This document shows positions 1 through 12,142 of a stretch of DNA of 64,000 nt, in pieces. The notes beneath the pieces are model-generated. The model had not been told where the DNA came from. It worked only from the letters and a program-made list of their open reading frames with translations, and did not search any database. This DNA is from Diphasiastrum complanatum (Eukaryota; Streptophyta; Lycopodiopsida; Lycopodiales; Lycopodiaceae), in the NCBI GenBank assembly GCA_029204225.1, contig MU831908.1:33215-97214 (forward strand). Reading direction: 5' to 3'. Position numbers and translations under genes: made by a program. The stretch's first letter is position 1; each line of letters starts with the position of its first letter.

Positions 1-340
1 AGAAAAGTATCTTTGTATTTACTTTAGTATGGACATAGCTCGAGCTCCTCGCAACACGAGCTCCAATGTAGCTGGACCTCCTCACAACAGTATTTACTTT
101 AGTATGGACGTAGCTAGACCTCCTCGCAACACGATCTCTTCAACGTAGCTGGACCTCCTCGCAACAGGATCTCTTCAACTATTCTCTGTTCTCTATAGCG
201 ATACCTCCTCGCAACATGATCTCTTCAGCAGATGCAAGCGTCTGTCTCAGCAGGAAGATACAAGCGTCTGTCTCACAAGAAGATACAGGTTGTGCTCTTC
301 TCTCAGCAGCAAGACACAGGTTGTGCTCTGATCGTTATCA
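1..340. repeat. Imperfect direct repeats, CCTCCTCGCAACA type
   Basis: The motif CTCCTCGCAACA (or CTCCTCACAACA) recurs five times between about 48 and 220, often followed by CTCTTCAA. A second pair of repeats, around AAGCGTCTGTCTCA and CAGGTTGTGCTCT, follows up to 340. There is no open frame. It could be part of an LTR cut by the window edge, but no LTR terminus or primer site is visible. Confidence 0.5.
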
Positions 341-1640
341 ACTTATCGCCTGCATCATGATGGGGTCACGATGACGACATACTCATTCACGTGGCCTTCA
401 TGTGCACGTCCAATACGATTAATAAAAAATGTCTTGCAAAACTAGAAATTGTTTTTGTCCCCAAGATGAACGTGATGGGAACACGTCATCACGTGGTGAA
501 AGTGTCACAGTATCCCTGCCCAACAAGGGCAGGCCAACAAACGAATGCCACGTGGATAGCCTCAATGTTAAGGAAACATTGCTCATGGCATAGGCTAGAA
601 TTGGGAACAAGCAAAAGCTCAAACACATTATGTGCTACACAATTGCTCAACCATAAGGGGTGTAGAAAGAGAAAGCTTGGATGCTGAACTTATAATTCTT
701 GCAAATGAATTGAAAGCGTGTATAATACATAAGTTTTGACGCACATATACACGATGGACGTTTCATTGGCCCTAATAGTCCTGCTACAGTCAGACTTGTG
801 TGGTAAGTACTAACTTGTACCGAGAAAAAGAGAGGAAATCTGCAAACAAGGGTTTTAAGTCTTTTAAGGAGGGGAGACTTGTTTTAGAGCAGGGCCCCGT
901 GGGCCTGAGGGGATCGCTGGATACCTTCGGCTTCAAGAAAGATATTTCTTGAAAAGGTCTGGCCCCATGCAAAATAACTTTCAGGAGTCTTTGCAAGATC
1001 TGGGCAGAGTGTCAGCTTCACTGACCACCAAAACTACTCACCAGCCCTGCAGCTCCAGAAACAGAACTCTAAAAGCCCCACAGCGATGGTGTTTCCAATG
1101 CCCAGTCAACGATGGTGAACACACGACAGCCCTGCAAAATGCAAAAGGCATGGATTTCATGAGATCAGCTATGTGATTCGAAATCCTTGGGGCGCTATGG
1201 CAGTATGCCATCAAAAACCAGCTAATTTTCAGGAAATGGTATATCAGCCTCGCATAGGGTACTCTCACGACCCTCTCGAAACCAGCGTTTCTGAAGAACC
1301 GGATCCCTGCATTCTTGCCTCCGGTGGATCTAGTATGCATGAGGACCTCTGAGGAGGATAAAATCAAGAAAAAGAAGACTCATATCCGGCCCATGGGGCC
1401 CTGCTTTTAAGGAGATACCGCTTTTAAGGAGATACCGGTGAGGGGCCTCGTATCTTACTGGCACATATGAGTTTGGGCCCGACTCAGTTTGCCTCCTGAC
1501 ACCTGTCCCAGGTGCCGCCCTGCACTTGTCTCCTCCCTGAATTCTCGCCACGTGGCATTAGACCGTTAATCCTGTAGGAGAAAATATTTTAAGAATATTC
1601 ACTTCTGTCTCCAAAGGTTGGCTGTGCCTAGGGACTCGAA
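341..1640. other. Unassigned intergenic DNA
   Basis: No frame here resembles a known protein. The only local structure is a perfect 17-bp tandem pair at 1403-1436 (unit begins GCTTTTAAGG). Base composition is mixed, with a moderately GC-rich stretch at 870-1550. Confidence 0.4.
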
Positions 1641-2740
1641 AAAAGTCAACCTCAGGAGGCAGCAGGCCAACCGACGGGGCTTATAGGCACCTCGCTGTCT
1701 GTAACGCCCGCGTCAATGGAAAAAGAACACGCGTGTGTGGGGCCAGATGAGGCTGCCCGGGCGCGTTTTGCAAGTGGAGTGGGGGGCACAAACATTTGGA
1801 GGAGGTTGGAATGCGGAGGCAGGCCGGATGTAGCATCCATCAATTGCCAACTGCTGCACCCGGCCTGCTATTCCTCCCTCCATCAACTGCCAACAGCTGC
1901 TCCTCCATCCATCGATCAACTACTCATCGGCTGCTCCTCATCGTCTGCTTGCTCGCTCGTTGCTCGCTCAGGGAATGCTGCTGCTCTTCATGGCCTGCTT
2001 GCTCGCTCTATGAATGTTGTTCCGAATCGGCTGCTCCTCATCTCCTGCTCTTTGCTTTTTGCTTTTGAACAGAGCGTTATCCGATTTGCATCTCTGCTCA
2101 AGCGCCTCTTCTGCAACAAAAAGTGCGCTCAGCTTTCTTTATGTACTTTATCTGCTGCCGAATTGCACAGCGTTGCTCCTCGGTGTTCAAATTTGTGATT
2201 GTTGCAGTTCACAACTAGTTATTCTCATTGCTGGCAATAGTCTGATGGAAATGCGGGTTCATGGATGATTCTATGGGCGCTTGAAGCTGGCAAATGCATT
2301 GGAGCTATTGTAACAGGTAAATTTTCATATTATTTAATAATTTTCAGTGAAGTCAGTCTTTTTGTGTTGTATTCCAATAAAGTCAGCTCTGTTGCATATT
2401 TTTTAAGCTTAATTTGCAGTGAAGTCAGTCTTTTTGTGTTGTATTTCAGTGAAGTCAGATCTGCATTATGTTCCTCTAGTTACTTTTCTCGCAAACAGCA
2501 TGTCTATGATTTACGTTTAACTAGATACCTGGAGCCATTACTCTCTTTCTATGACATTTCTTCAAACCCGCTTTGAAAGTCCCTGTTAGTCGACATTTAT
2601 GTCTCGCAGTAGGTTTCTTTGATCTTTCTGACCCCAGTTAGCTATAATGATGATTGTCTATGTTTTAATCATTTCAAGTCAATCTATCTATTTTTCTAAA
2701 GCCTGATGTTGGTTGTTTTACATGCTTTGAAAAAGCCAAC
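1641..2740. other. Unassigned; one 160-codon ORF of doubtful reality
   Basis: An ATG-started frame runs from 1716 to 2198 on the plus strand. Its product is Ser/Leu/Cys-rich and follows low-complexity DNA (GCTGCTCCTCATC and GCTCGCTC repeats at 1920-2050), so composition alone can explain it. At 2345-2460 the phrase CAGTGAAGTCAGTCTTTTTG occurs twice. I recognise no family and would not annotate a gene here. Confidence 0.3.
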
Positions 2741-3818
2741 GAATGTAAATTTTTTTTTGACATAAAGTAGTTCTATATGCCACTCTCGGAATCTAAGGAA
2801 TCAAGTTCTAAGTTCCCAAGCTCAGACCTAGGGGCAGCAAGAAAGTTTTCTTATACAATCTCATAACTTAAACAACATGAGAACAAACCTTAACCTTTGA
2901 GAACAAACTTTCAAAGAAAATTTAGAATTTTTTTTCTTAATAGCAATAGTATACACGAGTTTTTTTTCTTTTTTAGATACGTCTAATTCCTATCCACTTT
3001 CCTATCACTAAGTATGTTGTTTGTTGCTGTGATTCGCGTCGCCATAAACTACATGCTTGCCATTGGCGGACCAGGTATGCTCTTTGAACTAGGAAAGTGG
3101 GTTGAGCCCACAATCCTGTGCACGGATGAGAGAATGGGTTGACAGCCCACGATCCCACCATGATAATATTTTGTATGTTCACACCTTATTCCAGAGTGTT
3201 CACCAACAATTTTGAAAACATGGTAAGTTATCTAGGAAACATTTGATGTTCACAACTGTCAAAGGGTATTCAACTTGATTGGGGGGGGGGGAGGAATAAG
3301 ATGGTTGAATAACACAAAACAGTGTAATAAGACATCATGTCATGCAATGAAGCGAGAGAGCATCCATTAATAAGAAGTTTGCAAGGGCCATAAATGTTGT
3401 GTGACATATGATAAAGTCCATAGCACTCATAAAAAATGGAGATTTGAAAAGACTATTAGATTGTGGGCCAATTAGGAACATTCCTAAAACCACGAACAAT
3501 CAAGGTGAGCTCCATGATCCAATTTCTCAAAGATCATACAATGGCCGGACGTAACGAGAAATTGAACTAGAGGCAACAAGGACAAACAGAAGTGTGTCCG
3601 GTTTTATTATGGATGGAACTTAATCAACAACTTTATATAGATGGTTTTGACCATCTCTATACACTTACAATTGTTTGAATTAAGTCGTATCTTTCTTTAT
3701 GCACCAAGCACATTGAGTTTTGAGAATGTTGTGTTTCTCATTAGTCTTACATTGACCCAGCGTAATGAGAAGTTAATTGAGAGGTGACCGGACAGAAGTG
3801 TGTTTTAGAGTGTTTTTT

Positions 3819-3907
<89 letters not shown>

Positions 3908-4150
3908 CCCTTTATAGTGACATCAACGTGTTTAAATCCAAGGAATTTACCAAATTTTAAACCTTTCGTAAAATGAGTATTTTATCTGTATGTATCTATT
4001 TGGCTCATTCTAGTTCCCTTTGCTTGTCATTTTTTCATGGTACTACTACGATCTCTCTAACTCTTGATTGGCTTCATGGACACCACAATGAGGTGGATCT
4101 AATAGGACATGTCATTTTTACAGGAGTGTTTCTTTGGTAGACAGTATTGT
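2741..4150. other. Intergenic DNA with direct repeat and (CT)n
   Basis: AT-rich, without coding signal. A diverged direct repeat of about 50 bp is visible at about 3550-3598 and 3760-3808, both ending ACAGAAGTGTGT. A G11-12 homopolymer sits near 3281. The segment could be the 5' flank of the MULE, but no terminal inverted repeat was identified. Confidence 0.35.
3822..3905. repeat. (CT)n microsatellite
   Basis: Uninterrupted CT dinucleotides for about 80 bp, ending in a short C run. Confidence 0.97.
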
Positions 4151-4162
4151 TGGATTTGATAT

Positions 4163-5139
4163 TTGTTTGGCAAAAATAATCCAAAAATTCACTCACTTGT
4201 GTTGATGGAGAGGCATGATGAAGTTAAAGGAAATGAAGGGGGTGGGTTGCAACATCCACCTTTGAAACAAACGTCTGTTCATACCAATGAAAATCAGAGC
4301 CATGCTACAAGCGGGTCAGTGGTAGCATTTGATAAGGAGTTGCACAACTATCTTGTTGAACCAAGTACAATAAAAAAAAGGGACCTAGATATTCAACGCC
4401 TTCATTTTTTGACCCAAAAATCGAAGAACTGAAAAAAAAAAAAAAAAATACACCCTCGTTGCCAACACCAGCTCCATCCACAATATGTTTAAGCAAATAC
4501 CAAGTCTTGGAACGAAAGTGTGAAAAGCTGGAGAAGTTGGTCGAAAGGACTGTAGTAGAGAGGGATACGGCCAGACTGGCAATAACAAACTTGGAGGCTA
4601 AATTGCAGGCATTGGAAGGTGTGAAGGAAGAACTTCGTAACACAATTTTGCATAAGGAGATCTATAGGGATAATTTTCACAATGTTCGCCAAGAGCTAGA
4701 CAAGGAGAGGGAAAAACTTCGACTACAGGGTGAGGAAATTAAACTTCTACAAAAACAAGATAAAGAAAAAAGAATAAAGGAATTGCAGGTTGCAAGGGGG
4801 CACCTCCTAACCTTGCCAACCTCGAGATTGTGAGGTTGGCCGGATTCTATGCCAACTATCTTCGAGTTTGGTTTTGTCGGGTGATAGGTGTCCTTAACAA
4901 GCCCAAGGTGGAAAACGATTGGTTCGACCCAAACTTGCCAGTGCCAAAGGGGGGACTTGTTGTTATATCTCAAAGTTCGGGATTCTTCTCCATTGGAGCG
5001 AAAAATCTTTGGGAAGATGGTGAAGCACAATTTCATTGAGGGAGTGAACCAGTACTTCCATGATGTCTCGGATTGGTTTATGGTGAAGATGGATGCTTGT
5101 CGAGAAGCTATTCCTAGTCCCTTTGAAAAAAAGAAATGA
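4163..5139 (+). pseudogene. Broken coiled-coil ORF upstream of the MULE
   Basis: Three consecutive plus-strand frames (about 4206-4432, 4459-4833, 4830-5139) read as pieces of one protein. The first is joined to the second across a 17-nt poly(A) run at 4432-4448, a likely slippage site. The second piece has heptad-like Leu/Glu/Lys spacing over about 100 residues (for example KLEKLVERT, LEAKLQALEG), so a long coiled coil is predicted. The third switches frame near 4970 and ends in a Lys run. No catalytic motif is visible and I do not recognise a family. The position just ahead of the MULE, in the same orientation, suggests an accessory gene of that transposon or a fragment of another one. No usable ATG precedes the second and third pieces. 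Confidence 0.35.
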
Positions 5140-5559
5140 TTGGCTCTTCGGTATTTTATGTTTTTGTGTCAATTAGAGCCATTTGCTATCATGTAAATTG
5201 CCTCTCCATAAAGTGGTTCGGAAAGTGGGTGTTGTGTTCACAAACTTCATGAAGATGTGACGATTTGTAGAGCGTTCAATTTTATATGATGACAAGTTTA
5301 ATGTGTATTGTTTTTCTACTTATGAATCTGTTGTGTTTATTGCAACCATCCATTCATGCAATGTTGTGTAAACAATGCCAGCATTGTGCTTATCTACCCT
5401 ATTGAGTGTAAATTATGCGAATCGAGCATATTTTGGTTATTAGTATATCTTGTTTATTTGTCAGGTGTTGCAATATAGCTATAGCATACTGGATAATGGT
5501 AGATATTAAAAAACAAAGATATATGTGAATTGAACAATTTTATGCTTTTTAATAATATC

Positions 5560-5671
<112 letters not shown>

Positions 5672-5768
5672 TTGTTCATATTAGCCCAACTTTTCTTCCT
5701 CGAGGGTGGACAATTGCATAATCTTATCAAATTGGTCTTTCTGAATTCTATGTAGGGTTACATCACAT

Positions 5769-7076
5769 ATGGAGCACAAAGAATTTGTTCGAGATATCCA
5801 TACCAGTCATTATTACACAAACCCATTGTTAAATTCGGACTCTGAGGGAAGTGGGTATGAGATAAGTGATATTGACTTTGGATCGTCAATGGATGAAACA
5901 ATATATCATTCAATTGATGATGTAAGTGGGCTTAATCGATCGAATCCAGAAGCATGTTCACCTTCTGTAGACATCAAGGAGCACACGTCCCCTGCCTTCT
6001 TCTCTTTTAATGCTCGGTCGCACCATCTTATGTGTGCAAGTATTAGTAGCTCCACCTTTCCAACGTATAGAGAGATTTTGGGTGTTGAACCCACCTTTAC
6101 AGCTCCTACACGAAACAAACAAAGAAAACAAAAACCAGAGTATGATGTTGCACAAAAATGGAAAGAAATGCAAATGAAAATGTGCCTACAAACCATGTAC
6201 CCTGGGAGAGAGGGAATTTGTTTCAAGTCTAAAATGTCCCTACTCATTCCACATGTAGAACAATGGTACGAATTGTTTTGCGATCGTCATGTCGACACAG
6301 TGACTGGGAAACACAATAATTTAACTCAAACCACTGAAGCAATGAAGTCACATTGGGTCATCGGTCTTAGAAAATATGGAATTGCATATTCATTTATCAA
6401 GGCCAACTACAATGCATGTTCAATTTGCCATGGTGTGATTGCAAATCCAATTGGCCGTGAGCATGTTCCATTCACACATCAATGCTTTTGACCTGTGGAA
6501 GAAATTCAAGAAAAGATAGAAGAAATAATTGTTGAGCATCGAGTGATGCTAGTTTGTATACGGTCTTCGTTTTTGGGAAAGAGTAGATGTCATGTGAAGG
6601 AATACATCTGCCACAGAGGAAAGAAAAGATCTACCACACAAGTTTCACACATTCTACCGCGCAGGAGTTGTAGAGTGGGATGTCCTTTTCGAGTAAGAGT
6701 TACTATCCCAGTAAATACAAAAGACATGGCACGTATCCAAATGTATGTTGTGCATGAGTACCATCACCCCGGATCAGAAGAGGATATACTATATTTGCAT
6801 CCACATCCCCTTGTGGTGCACGAGTGTGAGAGAGATCTACAGGCATACAGGGAAGCATCTCAACTATCCAATGCATCCATCCATTGGGCACCCTTCTTGA
6901 AAGCACAAGTCAGTGAGGCAGATCAAGCATGCTTTAGATTTTTTCTCATCCCAAAGGAAATATCCCAATTGTCGTTCAAGCTGAAAATGAAAGGTAATTT
7001 GATGCATAGTGTATTGCATTTAATCTATACCTTCTTTTCTTTTTTTTCTTCAACTTTACAAAATGGATGGGGTTAA
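5769..7076 (+). pseudogene. MULE N-terminal region with FAR1-like zinc motif
   Basis: A genuine ATG at 5769 opens a frame that runs to a TGA at 6489-6491 and then continues in the same frame to 7076, so one nonsense codon splits an otherwise single ORF of about 430 codons. Before the stop are acidic and serine-rich residues and a conserved-looking segment with CSICHG. After the stop, CHRGKK, CRVGCPFRV and HEYHHPG give the Cys-Cys-His-His spacing of the WRKY/GCM1-type finger found in FAR1/MULE proteins. The last part (about 6992 on, starting GGTAATTT) is probably intron read through. The function would be DNA binding to the transposon ends; broken here. Confidence 0.7.
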
Positions 7077-7269
7077 TAAAAGAAAAAGTGACACATGGGA
7101 TAGATACCTTTAGCTCGGATGACTGGAGGAGCTTGAACTTGGAGGCCCAACAACTGCAAGATAGTGAGAAGGTATTGTGATTAGTAATCTAAAGTAGTCA
7201 CGTGTAACATCATCTAGCATTGTGATTTATTAATTTTGCTCATGTCTTTAACAGAAGATCCTATAACAG

Positions 7270-8148
7270 GTCATCTACTATCAACCATATAACCCCGAAC
7301 ATGAGGAGGAAAGTAAGAGGCCATTCGTACTCGTCTTGCAAGATCTATGGATGTTAGATATTGCTCGACGTTTTACCAAAGATAGTGCATGGGCTGTTGA
7401 CTCAACCTTCAAGACAAACCAATTTAATTTTCCCTTATTTGGGGCGGTTGTCCCAAATCAGGTTGGCCATGCCATGCCAATTTGGTTGTGTTCGGATGAT
7501 AAAGGACAACAACATCATAATATTGCACTACGTCTAACATTTCAAGCAGTATTCAGTGGACTTGGATCCATAAGGCCGCGTGCTATTGTTATAGACAAGT
7601 CCATCACAGAACTACATGCCATAACAAAACTAAATTGTAGCAGATGACAAGGCATGTTGGATAATGGAAGGAGAAAATCGTAAGACGTTGATATGCAATA
7701 TACTTCTTTGCACATTTCATGCCAAAAAGGCATGGGTGGAGACTCTATTGCCAAAAGTCTCAGTAGATGAAAGAGACGCCCTTTACAAAGACATGTGTGA
7801 CTTATTGCAATCTTCTTTTGAAGAAGAGTTCGATGGACTAGTGCGGTCATTTGACCAGAAGTATGCACATTCGATTGATGTTTTACAATATGTTCCTAAG
7901 GGGTGGACTGGAAAAGATGTTGTTTGGAGGTGTGGCCAAAATGGGGGCGATTATTTCCACACGGAAATGTGGACACGACAAATTTGATTGAGAGGACATG
8001 GCATCACCTAAAATATAGTGTCCTTGGGGGGAAAGTGAATCGCAAGGTTACGGACCTCGTCAGCTATTTGATCGGGTCATCTGCGACGGGCACGCATCGT
8101 GGTGGAACGATGTTGGAACATTACAAACTAAAGCAAATAATTGGTTAG
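7270..8148 (+). pseudogene. MULE transposase DDE core, frameshifted
   Basis: After an acceptor at 7268-7269 the frame gives VIYYQPYNPE and then RPFVLVLQDLW, the usual lead into the MULE transposase domain. The catalytic aspartates fall in AVDSTFKTN (GAC at 7399-7401) and IVIDKSITEL (GAC at 7594-7596). A FHAKKAW block corresponds to the family's C/W-x-H region, and the third acidic residue lies in TTNLIERTW (GAG at 7990-7992). The three blocks are in different frames: one shift lies at about 7635-7645 and a second near 7960, where one G seems to be missing. All three acidic residues survive, so decay came by indels rather than loss of the active site. Confidence 0.85.
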
Positions 8149-9165
8149 TGGAAACATCACATTCACTTTGAACATATCAATTTCTTTGATTTTCACAATA
8201 TCTCGTCAACATGCATACTCATTAAGAACACATGTGTGGATTGCAGATGACTCTGGACGATTTTCAAGGAGGATTATAACAAATTCCCATAAGTTGAGGA
8301 ATCTAGCAGGAATACAATTCCTTGAGCGTTATGAACATGACAAGGCGATCATCATGATGTTGGATGAAAGCAACTTGATTCTTAGTGTGAGAAGTGAAGT
8401 AAATGCTGAGAAGCAGTATGTAGTAAACCTCGCAAAGGAATCACGCTCTTGTTTTGATAGTTCTTCTTGGTGCAAGCATTTGGTAGCAACCAAGTTAGTG
8501 GCACAAAAATACTATGCCCCATTGTTGAACCACCACAAATTCCTTGCCACCCACACAAGAATCTCGAGCGAAGGGGATGCGGCAATTCCATTTTGTGAAC
8601 AGGAGAGAGAGAGACCATTGATTGTCCTTCTGAAAGAAATATTAATAAACCCAAGCATGAGGAATTAATTGAGACGTTGCTAGCCAAAACCAATGCTCTT
8701 TGCCAAACATTGGAGCGTGAATGCACAAACCTACACATAAATAGTCAAGGGCTATCTTGTGATGAGATATCTGACTTAATACGCATGACAACTATTTTGC
8801 AGGACGCATACAACATGTTTGGAAATGTCACAACACCGGCAACAACCTCTATGCCGAAGAGGGGTACCATACTCCCCCTTCAATACCATGTGACTAGAAC
8901 ACGTCTCGGACATGGTGCAAAAAGAATGTCCACCAAGAAACCCACCACCAATCCCACAAACTTGCACATTTCAAAGTCTACCCAAGAAAGGCCTATAAAT
9001 GATACAAAATACAAGCAAACCATGGCCAAGAAACGAACACAGATTCATACCCCAAAAATCCATAGGGCTTCTTGTGAACATTGTCGAGTGTACAACATTT
9101 TTGTTGGGGGCTTAAACACGATCACATGCAAAAACTGTAGTACGACTATGACAAGATGTCAATGA
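8141..9165 (+). pseudogene. MULE SWIM-like and Cys-rich C-terminal region
   Basis: The coding part probably resumes after an acceptor near 8246. The segment RSCFDSSSWCKHLVAT matches the C-x-C...C-x-H pattern of a SWIM finger with the first Cys replaced. The frame is lost at a GAGAGAGAGA run near 8603 and recovered in another frame from about 8630, continuing with a leucine-rich helix (LLAKTNALCQTLE). The end, CEHC...CKNC at about 9070-9140, is a possible C-x2-C/C-x2-C zinc site. No ATG supports an independent gene here; it is the downstream part of the transposase. Confidence 0.6.
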
Positions 9166-9202
9166 AACTCATGGAGAAAGTTCCAAAGTCGACAACCAGG
9201 GG

Positions 9203-10778
9203 ATGACAACTAACCAAAACATACAACATGATTCCATTGGGGTGGAGATGGTTAAAACTACATTCTCCACAAATGAGTTTCAATGTATGGAGAAGAGCAA
9301 TGTACTAACGGAAAGCGAGATTGCAAAAACAAATCTCATTGAGGTGGACAATCTAATCCATGGAACTCATACTTCTGAGTTGGAGTTCATGGAAGATAAT
9401 GTTGATCTAGCGAAAAGAATGCATGTACAAGACAACGAAAGTTTTCAGCAAAGGGCGCACAAGACATGGTCACAACAAAATATAATTGATGCGAGCACGA
9501 CCAAAAATGTTGTCCTCAGTTCTGACATGGATATTCCACCAGCCAATACTTCTACACTCTCCAGTCCTGTTCCAAATCGAACGTCTTGGATAGAGTGTTG
9601 CAAATATGAAAACTATATCTCTCAACAGATAGAAGCACTTGGCAACAAGTTCACATTCTCGATACCGGGCACTCCTCACAAAATAGATTTTCTTGAACTT
9701 TGTTGTGCGGCACTAAAAGACAAGACATCTCACTTGTCATATCCAATAGTTGAGGCAGGATTGATTTACTGGCAATGGACAACTTTGGATCATGGAAACG
9801 ATGTAGTTTGTGTGATGTCCAACTTTTTTTCCAAGCACGTGGAGGACAGGAACTACGTACAAGCCAGGAAGTATATTGCAAAAGACATTTCAAAGAAAAA
9901 ACTCATAATCCTCCCATATTGTTCGCAATAAGTAATGACTAGCGTTACAAGTTTGTCACTTCTATGGCCAACCCTTTATGTGCACTAGAACCTAAATGTG
10001 CAATGTGTACTTCAATTTCAGTGACCATTGGAGCTTGGGTTTTTTAAGCGCAAGTGTCAGTAACGAGGGATCTTACATATGGGTTTGCTTGAAACTCAAC
10101 TCAATGACATCAACCCACCAAGATTTTGACAGGTAAATTATATGTGCCTCCATCCTATTGTACGCCACATGCAACCAATGAGTCATTTCTCCTAATCCGT
10201 TTATGAATTTTGCAGGATTGTGAATGACATTGTCAAGCTATTCCAAGTGGACGTGACATCAAATCCATTTGTTGAGGTCATTGATGCTCAGGTTGTATGT
10301 AGTCATAATGTAAGAGCATGTTGCTTGTTTACAAGATTCCAATCTCGCAATTCATTTTTTCTTGTGTAGATAAAACCCACACTCGCAAGTTTCTTGGCAT
10401 TGCGTGGTCATTTTGTTTGCTTGCGTGAATCACTCACATATGCTTGGACTAATTGCGCAGCCACCACAACAAACCGACTCCTTTAGTTGTGGATGGTATA
10501 CAATTCACAACGCAAAGCTATTTCTGGAATGGTTTTCAAAGAAAAAGGGACAATTTCACATGCCCTCAGTATATATCCTTGGCTCCACACTCTTCAACAT
10601 CAAAAACATTTTTTGTATCTATTGTATTTTTTGTATTTTTGAAGCTTCTAACCAATTGTTTTGGTCCGTACAGTACGTGAGCCCAAGCTACTCAACTGAC
10701 AACATCTACAGTTTTCGACATGCAATGATCAAAGTGTTTTTGGCGAACTCAAAAAAAATCAATCAGCATATAAATTGA
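9203..10778 (+). pseudogene. ULP1-type (C48) cysteine peptidase domain of the MULE
   Basis: The first part (9203-9931) is a linker plus the N-terminal half of the domain, ending KKLIILPY, the beta-strand before the catalytic histidine. Exons then follow at 10022-10132 (DHWSLG, His codon 10026-10028), 10216-about 10287, 10461-10568 (QQTDSFSCGWY, Cys codon 10488-10490) and about 10674-10778. His, the oxyanion Gln and the Cys nucleophile are present. The position of the catalytic Asp in the usual L-D-S motif reads KLNSM, with AAC (Asn) at 10098-10100. Phases across the last introns agree. C48 enzymes cleave SUMO-like conjugates; the role in MULEs is unknown. A TAA after LPYCSQ spoils the first donor, so this copy is probably dead. 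Confidence 0.75.
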
Positions 10779-11894
10779 AAGTGTCCATGTTCTATGTTTT
10801 ATAGAGTGACAGAGAGCTCGATGTCAATTATTGTCTACTTCAATCCATCACAATTTTAAAAACATTTACACGAACTATTCCTTTAATACTACAAACTAGT
10901 TAATGCAATCTTTGTCATGGATTTTATTGTTCACTTGTGTTATGAAAATTGTAGTCCTTTTTTGTTTTTTACAATATATGGCTATGAAATTTGGGGTATT
11001 TGGGATATTGATGGCTTGGGATTATACCCCAAAGCATGTCCTTAAAAATCAACCCATAATAAGCTCAAAACAAATATGCTCAATTTTGAACTTCTATGAA
11101 CGTTAGATCCTTCATAGAACGCCTAAATTTTGATGATATATTTGCAATGCATTTTTTTCATATGTACAATTTAGTTGGAGAGCTTAAAAAAATAGTATTA
11201 CAACAAGAAACTTCAAATTTCTTGTTTAATGTTGTGTTAAATTTATAATAACAATACAACTAAGACCATGTGATTACTGTGATAAACATAAAAATAAAAA
11301 ATTTAAATCAAATACTATCTATTACTTGAAAACATTATATTTTAAATTCATTGTAAACTTTATTATAAACACATTTTAATTTTAAATTTATCATAAGCTA
11401 AATTTAACATAACATAAGAGCATTTAAAACTTTAGTCATTATCAATATAGTGGTGGTGTGGTTGTTATGTATTAATGGGAGGCATAGGGTATTAATGGGA
11501 ATAGAGGCATAGAAGTGCAATTTTCACTTAACCACACAGTCCATAAAAAAATTTGGCACCATCATACAGCCCACATTTGGACCCACGCACAATAGGTAGC
11601 ATCCTGAACAATGCCTCATGTTCTAAACTTAAAAAACACATCTGGGCAGGTGCAACAACTGCCCGAGTCAAACTTTTTTTTTGTGGACCAGGTAGCGCTC
11701 CACAAACTGTGTCGGGCGTCATCCGGTAGGTGTTAATAAGAGACGAGGGCAGGCCAACCTTTGGAGGCAGCCTCTGCCAACTGGCAGAAACATGTCCAAT
11801 GAGATGATGACACAAAGGTCGCTACCTCCGACATGTGGCCTGCCTCCACATTTCTGGAGGCAGCCTCGTTCATGTGGCCCAGCTGAGTGAGAGA

Positions 11895-11936
<42 letters not shown>

Positions 11937-12048
11937 ACTGCAAGCCCGAAAACCAAGCAACAAAGTGACATTCGATATAAATCACCAACAAAACATAATA
12001 GCCATTCTCAGTTTAAAGCTTTCAAAAAAATAATAAGGTACAAACTCT
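10779..12048. other. AT-rich flank, no gene seen
   Basis: About 10800-11440 is strongly AT-rich and noncoding. The part at 11530-11880 is less AT-rich but has no convincing frame. A TG/AG compound microsatellite lies at 11896-11936. Confidence 0.5.
11896..11936. repeat. (TG)n(AG)n compound microsatellite
   Basis: A short TG run directly followed by AG dinucleotides. Confidence 0.9.
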
Positions 12049-12142
12049 GGTGATTTCATGATGAAAAAGCTTTTGCAATTTATGAAACATGTCGCGGTGA
12101 TTTCATGATGAAAAAGCTTTTGCAATTTATGAAACATGTCGC
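12049..12142. repeat. Perfect 47-bp tandem duplication
   Basis: Copies 12049-12095 and 12096-12142 are identical (unit begins GGTGATTTCATGATG). Identity implies a recent duplication. Confidence 0.97.

Larger units (their letters stand above)
5769..10778 (+). mobile_element. MULE carrying a ULP1-type peptidase domain
   Basis: From 5769 to 10778 the plus strand encodes, in order, an N-terminal region with a FAR1-like zinc motif, a MULE DDE transposase, a SWIM-like segment, a Cys-rich segment and a ULP1 (C48) peptidase. This combination is known from plant MULEs with ULP1-like genes. The coding parts are separated by plausible short introns and broken by a TGA (6489-6491) and by frameshifts near 7640, 7960 and 8600, so this copy should not be self-mobile. 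I looked for terminal inverted repeats at about 2700-4150 and 11000-11600 and found no convincing pair, so the true element limits are unknown. Confidence 0.8.

Noticed and set aside
1716-2198. A 160-codon ORF with ATG
   Set aside because: Low-complexity composition and no recognisable domain; kept only as a note.
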